The position numbers and the translations under genes were made by a program. Shown here piece after piece: positions 28,092 to 37,592 of a DNA stretch of 64,000 bases; within the stretch, counting starts at the first letter, position 1; each line of letters begins with the position of its first letter. The notes beneath the pieces are model-generated. The model worked only from the letters and a program-made list of their open reading frames with translations, had not been told where the DNA came from and searched no databases. Origin of the DNA: CALOAD01 sp942491415 (GTDB lineage: Bacteria; Cyanobacteriota; Vampirovibrionia; Gastranaerophilales; CALOAD01); assembly GCA_942491415.1 (NCBI GenBank), contig CALOAD010000020.1:310001-374000 (forward strand). Direction: 5' to 3'.

Positions 28092-28580
28092 TTAGCTCTT
28101 GTCGATAGAATTTTGGAGAGAATCAAGTATATTCATTATTTCTTGCCAATTTTTTTTGCCTTGTTCTATAAATCCACAATTTGGAAAATATAAAGTTCTT
28201 TCATGTGGTATGGGATACATTCGACATAGTTGAGGACGATCTTCATGAATTGCACATAATCCGGTTTTATCGATAAATTTGCAATAAAAAAAGCTCATTT
28301 CATCATCTTTTTTATTGAGTTTTTCAAGAGTTTCGTTTACGAATTCAGGAGCTACTTTTCTTGCTTCAGCTGTATTTTTATAAGGAGTAAATATTGTTAG
28401 AAAATCTTTTGCTCCATCTACTTGAGAAGGGTCTTGAGTAGGGTCGCAAGAAAGTTTTTGGACTTCTTTAAAAGAAAGCCCACCTTTGAATGTTGCTATT
28501 TTGCAACATTGTCCACAGGTTTTGCAAAGAGATTGTGGTAATTTAAATAATTCTTCTACTTTTTTTACGGCATCTGACAT
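28092..28580 (-). CDS. YkgJ-family cysteine-cluster protein
   Basis: This 162-aa protein of the YkgJ zinc/iron-chelating family has CKTCGQCCKIATF near residues 19-31. CKFIDKTGLCAIHEDRPQLC lies near 101-120 and NCGF near 135. Eight or so conserved cysteines are expected to bind a metal or an Fe-S cluster. The biochemical role of the family is poorly known. It lies 9 bp after a paralogue and is co-transcribed with it. Confidence 0.85.
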   Translation of the reverse strand: MSDAVKKVEELFKLPQSLCKTCGQCCKIATFKGGLSFKEVQKLSCDPTQDPSQVDGAKDFLTIFTPYKNTAEARKVAPEFVNETLEKLNKKDDEMSFFYCKFIDKTGLCAIHEDRPQLCRMYPIPHERTLYFPNCGFIEQGKKNWQEIMNILDSLQNSIDKS

Positions 28581-28589
28581 TTTTCACCT

Positions 28590-29162
28590 CTACCAAGATT
28601 TTGATCCATGATTTTCAAGTAACGAAATTTCACGTTCAATTTCAAGCTTTAATTCTTCAATTTCAATTTGTTTATCTTCTATTTTAGCATTGTTACAATT
28701 ATGTTTAAGTTCGTGCAACTTTTCTTTTAGTTTTCTTATGGCTTTTTTTCTGTTTTCTCTGGCTTCAAATAATCGACCTTGAAAACCACAATGTTTTGGC
28801 ACCGTTTCCCAACCGGAATAAGGAAAATTTTTGCAAAAATCAGGTCTTTCTTCGTAAATTGAACAAATGTTATCGATAGTTATATATGAGCAGGAATATA
28901 CATCTAAAAGTTTAATGTCAAAATAGGGTTTTGCTTTTAAAGATTCCAATATATATTCAATGTACTCAGGAGCCACTTTCCAAGCGCTATCGATATCTTT
29001 GTATTTTTTGAAAAAATTGAAAAATAGTTTCGCCTCTTCGTCATTGTTTAAAGCTCGTTTGTGTAATTCATCTCTATTGTATTTAGGGATTATTATTTTG
29101 CAGCACAAAGAGCATTTTTTGCATAAATTTATGTGCTCAGAGGTTTTAATTTGTTCTTTCAT
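28590..29162 (-). CDS. YkgJ-family cysteine-cluster protein with a charged C-terminal helix
   Basis: The 190-aa paralogue of the next gene carries CKKCSLCCKI near residues 14-23, SYITIDNICSIYEERPDFC near 96-114 and HCGFQG near 129. It has an extra, highly charged helical tail (about 140-190, EIEELKLEIEREIS). The same Cys spacing suggests the same cofactor. The helical tail could mediate pairing with a partner. First gene of the two-gene leftward unit. Confidence 0.82.
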   Translation of the reverse strand: MKEQIKTSEHINLCKKCSLCCKIIIPKYNRDELHKRALNNDEEAKLFFNFFKKYKDIDSAWKVAPEYIEYILESLKAKPYFDIKLLDVYSCSYITIDNICSIYEERPDFCKNFPYSGWETVPKHCGFQGRLFEARENRKKAIRKLKEKLHELKHNCNNAKIEDKQIEIEELKLEIEREISLLENHGSKSW

Positions 29163-29402
29163 TTTTTAATTAAAGGTATTTCTAATTTTTAATTATTTAC
29201 AGTTAAAATTTTACATTGAAAGATTAAAAAAAGCATGTAACATAATGTCTTTTGCTAAGCTATTTTTAACATTGCATGATTAAGAAGAAAATTTAAATTG
29301 TATTAAAAAAAGTTAACAATTTACTTTTTAAAGGGCAATAATCCTTTAAAAAATTTGTTTATATAAATAAGTAATAGTTTTATATTTGGAGATTAATTAA
29401 GA

Positions 29403-30170
29403 ATGAATCAGATAAATCCAACATATATTCCACCAAGAGCAGGTGTTGGTGCTGTTAATATTCAAATTTTTAATCCGACCGCAATTCCGGGCGGACATTC
29501 TCCTAATGTTCAATATCAACAGGCACCGCAACAACAATATGCACAGCCTCAACCTCAGCCTCAGCCATATGCGCAACTTCCCGTGCAGCCGCAGCCTGTT
29601 GTTAATTCCAATATAAATACACAACAAAATATTAATAAAACAGTTGTAGTTAAACAGCCACAACAGCCTGTTGTTAAAGCTACTCAACCTAAGGCAGAGC
29701 CTCCTGTTGTAAAAAAAGAAGTTAAAGCAAAGCCAAAGAAAAAAAACCTACCGCCTTTAACTAATGAATATATTAAAACTCTTGAAAATTATTTGAACAA
29801 TCAAAATACCGACATCAGATTGATGGGCGTGAAAGAGTTAATGAAAAAATTTAAAGAAGGTGATTCCAGAAAAAGTGATGTTGCATTGACAGCTCTTTTA
29901 AATAAGGCATTGCAAGATCCATCTTCTAAAATAAGAACCGTTGCGCTCCTCACAATGGAGTCAGGGTATGCAAGTGGTGATGATTTAACTGTAAATGTAT
30001 TAAAACAAATTCAAAATTCCAAAAGTGCTTATGATCAAGATGCATTAGCGGCATCTCAGATCTTATTAGATATGGCAGGCAGAAAAGTAAATGTTTCAAC
30101 AGAAAGTGTTGAGCAGCCGACAGTTTCAAAAAACCAACCTGGACAGAGATTAAATCTCGTGTCTTCTTAG
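29403..30170 (+). CDS. Pro/Gln-rich N-terminus with HEAT-like domain, unknown role
   Basis: The 255-aa protein has an N-terminal motif GAVNIQIFNPTAIPGG (about 16-31), a Pro/Gln-rich linker (about 35-100) with QPQPQPQ, then a Lys-rich stretch. An all-helical HEAT-like domain follows (about 118-225, for example NTDIRLMGVKELMKKF). The N-terminal motif recurs in the product of 30816-31892, so the two are related. HEAT domains bind proteins; the linker looks like a flexible tether. SD GGAGA precedes the ATG. Confidence 0.75.
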   Translation: MNQINPTYIPPRAGVGAVNIQIFNPTAIPGGHSPNVQYQQAPQQQYAQPQPQPQPYAQLPVQPQPVVNSNINTQQNINKTVVVKQPQQPVVKATQPKAEPPVVKKEVKAKPKKKNLPPLTNEYIKTLENYLNNQNTDIRLMGVKELMKKFKEGDSRKSDVALTALLNKALQDPSSKIRTVALLTMESGYASGDDLTVNVLKQIQNSKSAYDQDALAASQILLDMAGRKVNVSTESVEQPTVSKNQPGQRLNLVSS

Positions 30171-30180
30171 GAGTAGATAA

Positions 30181-30663
30181 ATGGCAATTTCAAATTATGT
30201 AGTAAAAGCAATAGGTATGGGGGCAACAGCATTATTAGTTAATGATGCAGCTTCTCGTGGTGTTAGATATGGAAAAAAAGAAACGGCGAATCAAACTACA
30301 AACACTTTGATTGATACTTTTACCATGCATCAAACCGCTTATACTAAATACTCTCCTATAAAGAAAGCTCAAAAGTATTACTTTAAATACTTAATGGGAG
30401 AGGGAACTCTTGAAACTTTAAGGTGCATAAAAAATTGTGCAACAAATATTGTTGGTGAAGTTGTTGATTCAGTAGTTCCAATAGGTCTTGCTACTGCGGC
30501 TATGCTTACAAAAACCGGGTCAAAAATACCTGGATTAAAAGGATTTGTTCCTTCTAAATTAGGTAAGCTTAGTGTAATTGCATTAACAGCGGGAGCTGTT
30601 CTAGAAACAGGAAGAAAAGTTTTTGGTATCGGAAGGTCTGATAATCTTTACGATATTACATGA
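30181..30663 (+). CDS. Unknown small membrane-associated protein
   Basis: I recognise no family in this 160-aa protein. Hydrophobic stretches lie at about 10-22 (AIGMGATALLVND), 99-112 and 133-146 (VIALTAGAVLETG). They are glycine- and alanine-rich rather than classic membrane helices. It lies 10 bp after the HEAT-like gene, with SD GGAG upstream, and before a second HEAT-like gene. The three may form a functional group. Confidence 0.65.
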   Translation: MAISNYVVKAIGMGATALLVNDAASRGVRYGKKETANQTTNTLIDTFTMHQTAYTKYSPIKKAQKYYFKYLMGEGTLETLRCIKNCATNIVGEVVDSVVPIGLATAAMLTKTGSKIPGLKGFVPSKLGKLSVIALTAGAVLETGRKVFGIGRSDNLYDIT

Positions 30664-30815
30664 TAAAAGCTTTTGTAAAAGGGCTTTAAAGCATGGAAAC
30701 ATGTAACAAATGGTTAAAAAAAGAAAGTTAAATAGCAATAAAACAGATAAAGAGCACTTTAAATAAATAAGTATTATGTTATTAAGTTAAGTCCGTATTA
30801 TAAAGGGGAAGGACA

Positions 30816-31892
30816 ATGAACCAAGTTCCAAACTATCCGATGGCAAATAGGTTACCAGCCTATCAGCAGCCACAAGTAAATGCAGTAAAGATTGATATTA
30901 TTAATCCACAGGCATATGGTGGTGCGCAACAGCCTCAAGCACCAATGATGCAGCAGCCGTATTATTATAATTATCCGCCTGCTCCGTCTTATAATGCCCC
31001 AATGAACTATTATGTTCCTCAGGCACCTCAGGCAATGCCTCAGGCTCAGGTTCCTGTTATGCCGCAGCAGCCTGCTGCGCCGCAAATTCAACAACAAGCT
31101 CCTGTGATGGATCAACCTCAAGTAGTTCAACAACAGGCAACACCACCTTCTGTGGTAGAACAAGCTCCTGCACAACCGGTACCTCCTGTTCCTGTTGCTC
31201 AAGTTCAAGAAGCTAAGCCCGCAGCACCTGCTGCACCGGTAGTTCCACAAGCTGCTCCTCAACAAGCTCCTGCTGTTGACGTAAATGCTTTAAATACTGC
31301 TTTAGCTTCCGCTAATCCTGACCAACAACTTGATGCAATTCAAAAAATTGCAGAAGTAGGACAGGCAGATCCTGTAGCAGCGGCAGCTTTGTTAAATGAA
31401 CAGACATTCCAAGCTTTAACAGCTGTAGTAGCAAATAACAGTGCTGCTTTGGCAGGACCAACTCCAAAGCAAACTCAATTAAGACAGCAATTGATCGAAG
31501 GCAAACAGTTAACTCCACAGGAAAAAGCTGAAGCTGAAACGCTTTCTCCTCAAGAAAAAGCTGAAATGAACAAACAATTCGGTACTTATACTTTAGCTGT
31601 TTTACAGAAAAATTTCAGACAAGCAATTGATGCGGAAGCTCAAAAATTAGGGATACCTTCAGTATCTATGAATGAGCTACCGGGGATTGTTGGAATTGTG
31701 AATAATCTAAAAGATAATCCAAATCCAATAATCAGAGAAGCAAGTATTAGCGCGCTTAGATACTTGGCAGCACCTCAGGATAAGCAAACTTTGCAAACTA
31801 TCTTTGATGTAGCAGCTAAGAATGACGCAGATCCTGTGGTAAAAGAATCTGCTAAACAAGCTCTTGCTGAACTTGCAACTAAACAGGTCTAA
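30816..31892 (+). CDS. Pro/Gln/Ala-rich protein with C-terminal HEAT-like domain
   Basis: The 358-aa protein begins MNQVPNYPMANRLPAY and carries AVKIDIINPQAYGG (about 24-37), the same pattern as in the gene at 29403. A Pro/Gln-rich region from about 38 to 155 is followed by a helical repeat domain (about 155-358) with NPIIREASISALRYLA and DPVVKESAKQALAEL. It is probably a scaffold, tethered by its low-complexity region. SD AAGGGGAAGG lies just upstream of the ATG. A strong terminator follows the gene. Confidence 0.75.
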   Translation: MNQVPNYPMANRLPAYQQPQVNAVKIDIINPQAYGGAQQPQAPMMQQPYYYNYPPAPSYNAPMNYYVPQAPQAMPQAQVPVMPQQPAAPQIQQQAPVMDQPQVVQQQATPPSVVEQAPAQPVPPVPVAQVQEAKPAAPAAPVVPQAAPQQAPAVDVNALNTALASANPDQQLDAIQKIAEVGQADPVAAAALLNEQTFQALTAVVANNSAALAGPTPKQTQLRQQLIEGKQLTPQEKAEAETLSPQEKAEMNKQFGTYTLAVLQKNFRQAIDAEAQKLGIPSVSMNELPGIVGIVNNLKDNPNPIIREASISALRYLAAPQDKQTLQTIFDVAAKNDADPVVKESAKQALAELATKQV

Positions 31893-31939
31893 GAGCAAAA
31901 ACTCTTAGTTTAATACTTCCCCCAAAGTAATACTTTTTT

Positions 31940-31972
31940 AACCGCTATGAAAATAGCGGTTTTCTTTTTTTG
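31940..31972 (+). terminator. Rho-independent terminator
   Basis: A 9-bp stem AACCGCTAT with its complement and a GAAA tetraloop, followed by TTTCTTTTTTT, 48 bp after the stop at 31892. Confidence 0.9.
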
Positions 31973-32147
31973 TTTTTCTTATTAATATTGACCTATTTTG
32001 AAAAATATCAGAAAATAATGAGATGATGATCTTTTCAAAAGTGAAAAACGTCGAAAATGTTTAATTTTCGTTGTTTTGATACTAGCCGTTAAAAGTTTTT
32101 TATAGAGCAAAAACTGGTTTTGAGAATAGCTGATATTCAGGTGTGTT

Positions 32148-34658
32148 ATGAAAATAGAATTTGATAAATATTCATTAAAATGCAATGATAAAAGTTTTTT
32201 TGTAAGAAGTGCTGCGCTTCATTATTTTAGATTACCGGGTGTTGAATTATGGCGTGATAGGCTTTTGAAGTTAAAAGCTGCCGGTTATAATACTGTTGAT
32301 CTTTATTTTTGCTGGGGATATCATTCACCTGAAGAAGGTGTATATGATTTTAGTGAAGAAAAAGATGTTAGGATTCTTTTAAATATTATTCAAGAATTGG
32401 GTTTGAAATTTATAGCAAGACCGGGACCTTTTATAAATGCAGAAATTTCAGCCGGTGGATTGCCTTTGTGGCTTTTAAATAAAGAAAATGTTATACCTCG
32501 TAATAGAAAAGACGGGGATTTTGTGTATTCAAAAGAATATATGAAATATCTTAGGGATTGGTACAGAAAAATTGTGCCGATGATAAACGAGAAAGATAAT
32601 TTAATTGCGTTTCAAATAGAAAATGAATATTCAACAAATGCTGCTGAGCCTGAATATATGCAAGAATTGTATGATTTGGTGCGTGATTTGGGTGTAAAAG
32701 TTCCGATTTTTCATAATGATGCTTATGCTGCTTGTTTATATTCAGATGTAGTGGACATTTACGCTAGTGATATTTATCCTTTTATCGACCCCAAGCAAGA
32801 TTGGAAAGCTGATAATTTTTGCTTTGATACATTGGATAATATGGAAGAAAATATTCGAATATGCAAAGAGGATGCCCCTTTATTTATTGCCGAAATGCAA
32901 GCAGGATGGTTCGATAAATGGGGCGGTAAGGGTCATGACTTTATTCGAGAAAAATTAGGTCGTGAGCATATAAATATAATGACTAAAACGGCTATTTCCC
33001 AAGGGCTTACGATGTTTAACCATTATATGGGTTGCGGTGGAACATCTTGGGGAAATTTAGCATGTGACGAAGTTTATACATCGTATGATTTTGCGGCTCC
33101 GATTTCAGAAGAAGGGTTGTTGGGTGAAAATTACTATAAAGCTAAAGAAATAAATTATTTTCTTAATTCATTTGGCTTAGAAAGAACTGATAATATAGAA
33201 GACGATGATTTATCTATGTCAGATGTTCCTGCTAATATTTTTACGAAACTAAGGCAAGATAATATAAATGGGTGTAAATGGTTTTTCGTTAGGAATTTTA
33301 ACGAGGAAGAAATTTGTCTGAATTTGAAAAATAAAGAAAATATAATAATAGAACCTTTTGATATGAAGGTTTTACCTGTTGATTTAGCCTTAAAAACTTG
33401 TAAGATAGATTTCTCATCCTGTTCGTTATTAGGTAAAATTGAAAAAGAAAACAAAGAAAAACTTTTTGTTATTGCCGAAAAAGATTGCTATATAAAATTA
33501 TCAGAATTTGAAAAGTTTGAATGCTCTGATGAAATAACCTTGAGTAAATTAGACAATGTTCTTAAAATTAGTTTAGATGACCTGAATGAAGATATTTTTG
33601 CCTTTTGTAAATTAGAAAAAGCAGGGAAAGAGACTGAAATAATATTTTTGGGGCAAAAAATGGTTGATAAGACTTGGTTATTTGAGAATAAAGCATTAAT
33701 AGGGCCTGATATTTTATCTGATAAACCTTATATTGAAAATACCTCAAAGATTGCGGTTGTTGATTTTGATCATCCTGTTGAGTTTAAAGAAGTTCAGGTT
33801 GAAAAAGATAATCAGGATGATATTCCAAAATTAATTGGCTGGAGTGTCTTTAATTGTGCTCTTGAAATTGAAGGGAATGAAAATTCAATAAAATGGAAGC
33901 CTTGTCAAGAGAAGATGGACAGTCTTTCTAACGGGCTTTATGATGAATTTGTCTGGTATAAAGGTGTTTTTGACGGAAATTTTGAAAGTTTAAAAATAAA
34001 TGCTAAGCACTGTTTTGCTTTATATCTCAATGGCAGGCAGATTTATGAACATGATAGTTATTGCTATGAAGAGCTGACAGAGACGGAAGAAGTTTTAACG
34101 GTTAATTTTCAAGGTGAGAATTTTAAAGAAAAAAATAATGAGTTAGTTATCTTAGTGCAAAATCTTGGTTTTGATAAGGGTTTTAGTAATGATACAAATG
34201 TTCCACGAGGTGTTGTGGCATTAGAGACTTTTCCTCAAAAAGATATAAGCTGGAAAGTTAAAGATGGTTTAGATATTGAGCAAAATGGCTTTAATAGTTC
34301 CAATGAACCGTCAAATAGCTCTTTACAGTTGTTAAAAGCGTCATTTGACTTTAATTGTGGCTCTAATGATTATGCTCCATTGTTTGTGTCTTTTGAAGAT
34401 TCACCAATAGATCGAGCCGTTGTTTATTTAAAGGGTAAAAAAATAGCACGATATTGGGAGGAAAAAGGACCTCAACAACAGTTTTATCTTCCTGAAAGCT
34501 TTTTGAATTCAAGTAATGAGCTATTCATAGTTGCTTGGAATAAGAATCGTAAAGATCAACAAATGAATGACTATAAATCTCTCTTAAATAATGTTAATAT
34601 AAAGATAGGGAGTTTTAAAAGTTATAAGGCTCTCAATGAAAAAGATCTAACCTGCTAA
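32148..34658 (+). CDS. GH35 family beta-galactosidase-like glycosidase
   Basis: The 836-aa enzyme has no signal peptide. The GH35 TIM barrel (about 1-320) shows IARPGPFINAE near 89-99 and GGLPLWLL near 103-110. The acid/base E160 lies in FQIENEY, and the nucleophile E249 lies in IAEMQAGWFDKWGG. Beta-sandwich domains of the galactose-binding type follow (for example FALYLNGRQIYEH). It should hydrolyse beta-galactosides or related beta-linked sugars taken up by the cell. No transporter or regulator is next to it. Confidence 0.88.
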   Translation: MKIEFDKYSLKCNDKSFFVRSAALHYFRLPGVELWRDRLLKLKAAGYNTVDLYFCWGYHSPEEGVYDFSEEKDVRILLNIIQELGLKFIARPGPFINAEISAGGLPLWLLNKENVIPRNRKDGDFVYSKEYMKYLRDWYRKIVPMINEKDNLIAFQIENEYSTNAAEPEYMQELYDLVRDLGVKVPIFHNDAYAACLYSDVVDIYASDIYPFIDPKQDWKADNFCFDTLDNMEENIRICKEDAPLFIAEMQAGWFDKWGGKGHDFIREKLGREHINIMTKTAISQGLTMFNHYMGCGGTSWGNLACDEVYTSYDFAAPISEEGLLGENYYKAKEINYFLNSFGLERTDNIEDDDLSMSDVPANIFTKLRQDNINGCKWFFVRNFNEEEICLNLKNKENIIIEPFDMKVLPVDLALKTCKIDFSSCSLLGKIEKENKEKLFVIAEKDCYIKLSEFEKFECSDEITLSKLDNVLKISLDDLNEDIFAFCKLEKAGKETEIIFLGQKMVDKTWLFENKALIGPDILSDKPYIENTSKIAVVDFDHPVEFKEVQVEKDNQDDIPKLIGWSVFNCALEIEGNENSIKWKPCQEKMDSLSNGLYDEFVWYKGVFDGNFESLKINAKHCFALYLNGRQIYEHDSYCYEELTETEEVLTVNFQGENFKEKNNELVILVQNLGFDKGFSNDTNVPRGVVALETFPQKDISWKVKDGLDIEQNGFNSSNEPSNSSLQLLKASFDFNCGSNDYAPLFVSFEDSPIDRAVVYLKGKKIARYWEEKGPQQQFYLPESFLNSSNELFIVAWNKNRKDQQMNDYKSLLNNVNIKIGSFKSYKALNEKDLTC

Positions 34659-34699
34659 TAATTGTTATGGTCGTTATATTCAGACAAAAGGAGTTCGTC

Positions 34700-35065
34700 A
34701 TGAGTATTATTCCAGAATTTCTCTTAAAGAGAGTTTATCAAAAAGGCAGCTTAAGGGAGACAGCTGAAGGAATAGCGTTTGATCTTAAAAATTTGTTGGG
34801 TCCGGGTGTTGTTTCAGGTATTAGTTTTGTCAAGATTAATGATCAGGAGTATAATCCTTCTGTAATAAATGTTTTGACATCAGGTCTTAATTTTATAGCG
34901 GATCAGGTAACGGATGAAAATCCTATAAATTTCCGTTTAAATCAGGAAGGCACTTTGTTGTTGCAAGGAGCTCAAGGTCTTAAAGATGGCATTAATAAGA
35001 TAGTTATGGAAATTTTAAGTCCGTATGCAGGTAAAGTTCAAGTCACATTAACTGATTCTATTTAA
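34700..35065 (+). CDS. Conserved protein of unknown function
   Basis: I use the ATG at 34700 because AAGGAG lies 6 bp upstream; an in-frame ATG at 34667 has no SD. The 121-aa product starts MSIIPEFLLKRVYQKGSL and is mixed alpha/beta by eye, without signal peptide, membrane segment or cysteines. Regular alternation (GPGVVSGISFVKIND) suggests a small beta-sandwich or sheet. I do not recognise the family. It converges on motB and the two stops overlap by 4 bp. Confidence 0.7.
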   Translation: MSIIPEFLLKRVYQKGSLRETAEGIAFDLKNLLGPGVVSGISFVKINDQEYNPSVINVLTSGLNFIADQVTDENPINFRLNQEGTLLLQGAQGLKDGINKIVMEILSPYAGKVQVTLTDSI

Positions 35066-36297
35066 TCCATTGAGTTAAAGCCGAGATTATCAAAAATTTG
35101 TTTAATAATATTTTCATCAGTATTTTCTTTAATTAATTTATCATAGTTAATTTGTTGTTTTTTGTGCTCTTCTTTTTTTCTGTTTAATTTTTCTTGGATT
35201 AGTTCTTTTTGTTGTTTTTTGTATTCTTCTTTTTCTTTCATTATATCTATATATAATTGTCTTGTTGCTTCGCTGACGTGAGAATGACCTCTTTGATCGC
35301 TTAAATTGATAACATCGATATTAAATTTTACTTTTTTATTTTTCTCGATTTCAGCTAATTCTTTTTGTAGTTCCGCTGATTCTTGATCATAGGAATCTTT
35401 TAATACAAGTACGCTATCTTTCTTATAGCCTTTTTGGTTTACCAACTTCATTGCGGCATCGCTTATGTTGTTGGTTATAGAAGGTTGTTTTTTCTTTTTA
35501 TTATGTACAGCCATCATTTCACCAGCTTCAGCCCTCGCAAGGGTTTTCTTTAAAATTACAATTTCAACTCTTCTATTTTTACTCCGACCATATTTAGAGG
35601 CGTTTGAGCTAATAGGACGTGTATCTGCATAACCAACAGCTGTAAACCTGTTTTTATCAAAGTTAAATTTATCTATTAAAAATCTAACCACAGTTGAAGC
35701 TCTAGCTGAAGATAGCTCCCAGTTTGAGGGGTATTTATCTGATTTTACAGCTAGATTATCTGTATGTCCTTCGATTCTTATAAAACGATTGTTGAATTTT
35801 TTATTTATTAAAGAGCCTACGCTTTTGAGGGCATTGTGTGAATCAGCAGATAGATTTGAATTTCCAGAACCGAAAAATAAAATCATTTCATCAAGTGATA
35901 TTACAAGACCTCTATCATCAATTTTGGCGCTAACACCCGATAAGTCGCCATCTTTGCTCATTTTGTCGATAGAGTTTTTTATTTCTTCAAAAGATTTTTC
36001 TTCATATTTTGTACCCAGATATTCTAAAATAGGGGGAACAGAAGAGTCTGCACCTCCTTCAGAGCCTAAAATACTATCACCGCTTTGTTTCATCATTCCA
36101 TCACTGCCTTGCAATAATGAAGGAGCGGCAAAAGCTTTGCGAATGGATGTTTCAAGTTCTTTAAACTCGGCTATATCAACTTGTGATAATGCATATAAAA
36201 CAACAAAAGTTGCAAAAAGCAAAGTAATAAAGTCGGCGTATGAAACCAGCCAACGTTCAAGATTTTCGTGTTCTTCAGCGTGTTTTTTTCTTCCCAT
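35062..36297 (-). CDS. motB: Flagellar motor stator protein MotB with C-terminal extension
   Basis: This 411-aa protein forms the peptidoglycan-anchored half of the stator. The single membrane helix includes SYADFITLLFA with the proton-path Asp D22. The OmpA-like domain (about 130-260) shows IEGHTDNLAV and GYADTRPIS plus NRRVEIVI. Unusually, about 145 residues follow the OmpA domain; they are Lys/Glu-rich and probably coiled coil. The gene is 11 bp after motA. Flagellins at 41-43 kb support a functional motor. Confidence 0.93.
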   Translation of the reverse strand: MGRKKHAEEHENLERWLVSYADFITLLFATFVVLYALSQVDIAEFKELETSIRKAFAAPSLLQGSDGMMKQSGDSILGSEGGADSSVPPILEYLGTKYEEKSFEEIKNSIDKMSKDGDLSGVSAKIDDRGLVISLDEMILFFGSGNSNLSADSHNALKSVGSLINKKFNNRFIRIEGHTDNLAVKSDKYPSNWELSSARASTVVRFLIDKFNFDKNRFTAVGYADTRPISSNASKYGRSKNRRVEIVILKKTLARAEAGEMMAVHNKKKKQPSITNNISDAAMKLVNQKGYKKDSVLVLKDSYDQESAELQKELAEIEKNKKVKFNIDVINLSDQRGHSHVSEATRQLYIDIMKEKEEYKKQQKELIQEKLNRKKEEHKKQQINYDKLIKENTDENIIKQIFDNLGFNSMD

Positions 36298-36308
36298 TGT
36301 TTATTTTT

Positions 36309-37097
36309 TTAAGCCATTGCTTCTTTATTTTGACCGGATCCGCCTTTTCCACCAGTATCAAGTATAAAGGCTTGGAGCTTCCTTTCAATAAGGGCAGGGC
36401 TTTCTCCTGCTTGAATGGCTAAAATTCCTTCTATTATTATTTCTTTGGCTACGAGTGTGCTTTTCATTTTAAATTTAACTTTAGTTCCCATTGGTATGAA
36501 TATAAGGTTAGCTGCACCTACACCGTAAACTGTAGCTACGAAAGCAACAGCAATACCAGCTCCTAATGAAGAAGGGTCGGCCAGGTTTTTCATTACCTGA
36601 ATAAGACCTAATACAGCACCAACAATACCAATGGTAGGGGCTAAAGCTCCTGCTGTTTCCCATACTTTTGAAGCTCTCATAACTTCATCTTCCAGTTGTG
36701 AAAGTTGTGTTTCCATAAGGTCTCTTACTAAAGTAGGATCAGCACCGTCAGAAACAGCTTCCAGTCCTAGTTTCATAAGAGGATCGCTTGCTTTTTTTGC
36801 TTCTTTTTCTAGTGTAATAACACCTTCTTTTCTGGCTTTTGTTGCGAATCCAATAATTTCTTTTATTATATTGTTAAAATTTACAGGAGTTCCTAGAAAT
36901 ACAAATTTTAAGTATCTGAGAGAAGCTAACAAATCAGCCCCTGGAAAACTCAAAATAACTGCACCAAGTGTACCTCCATATACAATGAAAGCAGCTGTGA
37001 CTTGCATAAGGTCTTGAGGGCTGCCACCTTCTAATGCTTGTCCTATAAGAATACAAGTTATTCCGAGAATTGCACCTACGATAGAAGTTATATCCAT
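36309..37097 (-). CDS. motA: Flagellar motor stator protein MotA
   Basis: The 262-aa protein has four membrane segments. Its start, MDITSIVGAILGITCILIG, and the blocks VYGGTLGAVILSFP and APTIGIVGAVLGLIQVM are typical, as is TVYGVGAANLIFIPMG. It carries the cytoplasmic loop that touches the rotor. SD CAGGAG precedes the ATG. It is the first gene of a motA-motB unit. Confidence 0.95.
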   Translation of the reverse strand: MDITSIVGAILGITCILIGQALEGGSPQDLMQVTAAFIVYGGTLGAVILSFPGADLLASLRYLKFVFLGTPVNFNNIIKEIIGFATKARKEGVITLEKEAKKASDPLMKLGLEAVSDGADPTLVRDLMETQLSQLEDEVMRASKVWETAGALAPTIGIVGAVLGLIQVMKNLADPSSLGAGIAVAFVATVYGVGAANLIFIPMGTKVKFKMKSTLVAKEIIIEGILAIQAGESPALIERKLQAFILDTGGKGGSGQNKEAMA

Positions 37098-37532
37098 TTT
37101 CTACTCCTGAGAATTAATATCATTTTTAATGCTAAAAGCACAACTTAAACCAATTAAACAATATTTTTAAAACAATAGAATCATTTAATCAGATTATTCT
37201 ATTTGAAAATTATACCTTAGCTTTCGTTAATTATACAAGTATGTAAATATCTATCAATGTTGAAAAAGGCTTTAGTCATTAATTTTTGCAGTACTTTAAA
37301 GTTATATAAGGTAGTCTATTATAGTGAGGCTTATCGTCACCAGATGATTTCACAATATTGTTACTTACTTGTAAGATCTATATGGAATGTATAATTTATC
37401 TAAGGCTCAAATCCTGTATGTGACTCTTTCGAAAAAAACAATGGTTTATTTACATCATTAGTATGATTTGGTATTTCTTCAACAGTTGATTTATGACTTT
37501 TTTTCCCGACTCGTTTTTATTAAAGAAATAAA
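37098..37532. other. Long intergenic region upstream of motA, no gene seen
   Basis: AT-rich, with no ORF having an SD on either strand and no repeat. It must hold the motA promoter, reading leftward, but I cannot place it securely. Either an unlisted RNA gene or simple spacer is possible. Confidence 0.3.
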
Positions 37533-37558
37533 ATAAAAAAGTGCTGGTTACAGCACTT
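37533..37558 (-). terminator. Terminator after the TPR gene
   Basis: An AAGTGCTG stem with its complement and a GTTA loop is followed, leftward, by TTTTTT. It is 35 bp past the stop at 37593. Confidence 0.85.
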
Positions 37559-37592
37559 AAATTACAGGGCACACAGTTTATTAAATTATTAT

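Noticed and set aside
29397..29687. 96-aa leftward ORF
   Set aside because: It is the antisense shadow of the Gln/Pro-rich N-terminus of the gene at 29403.
30852..31265. 137-aa leftward Arg/Leu-rich ORF
   Set aside because: It is the antisense shadow of the Pro/Gln-rich region of the gene at 30816.
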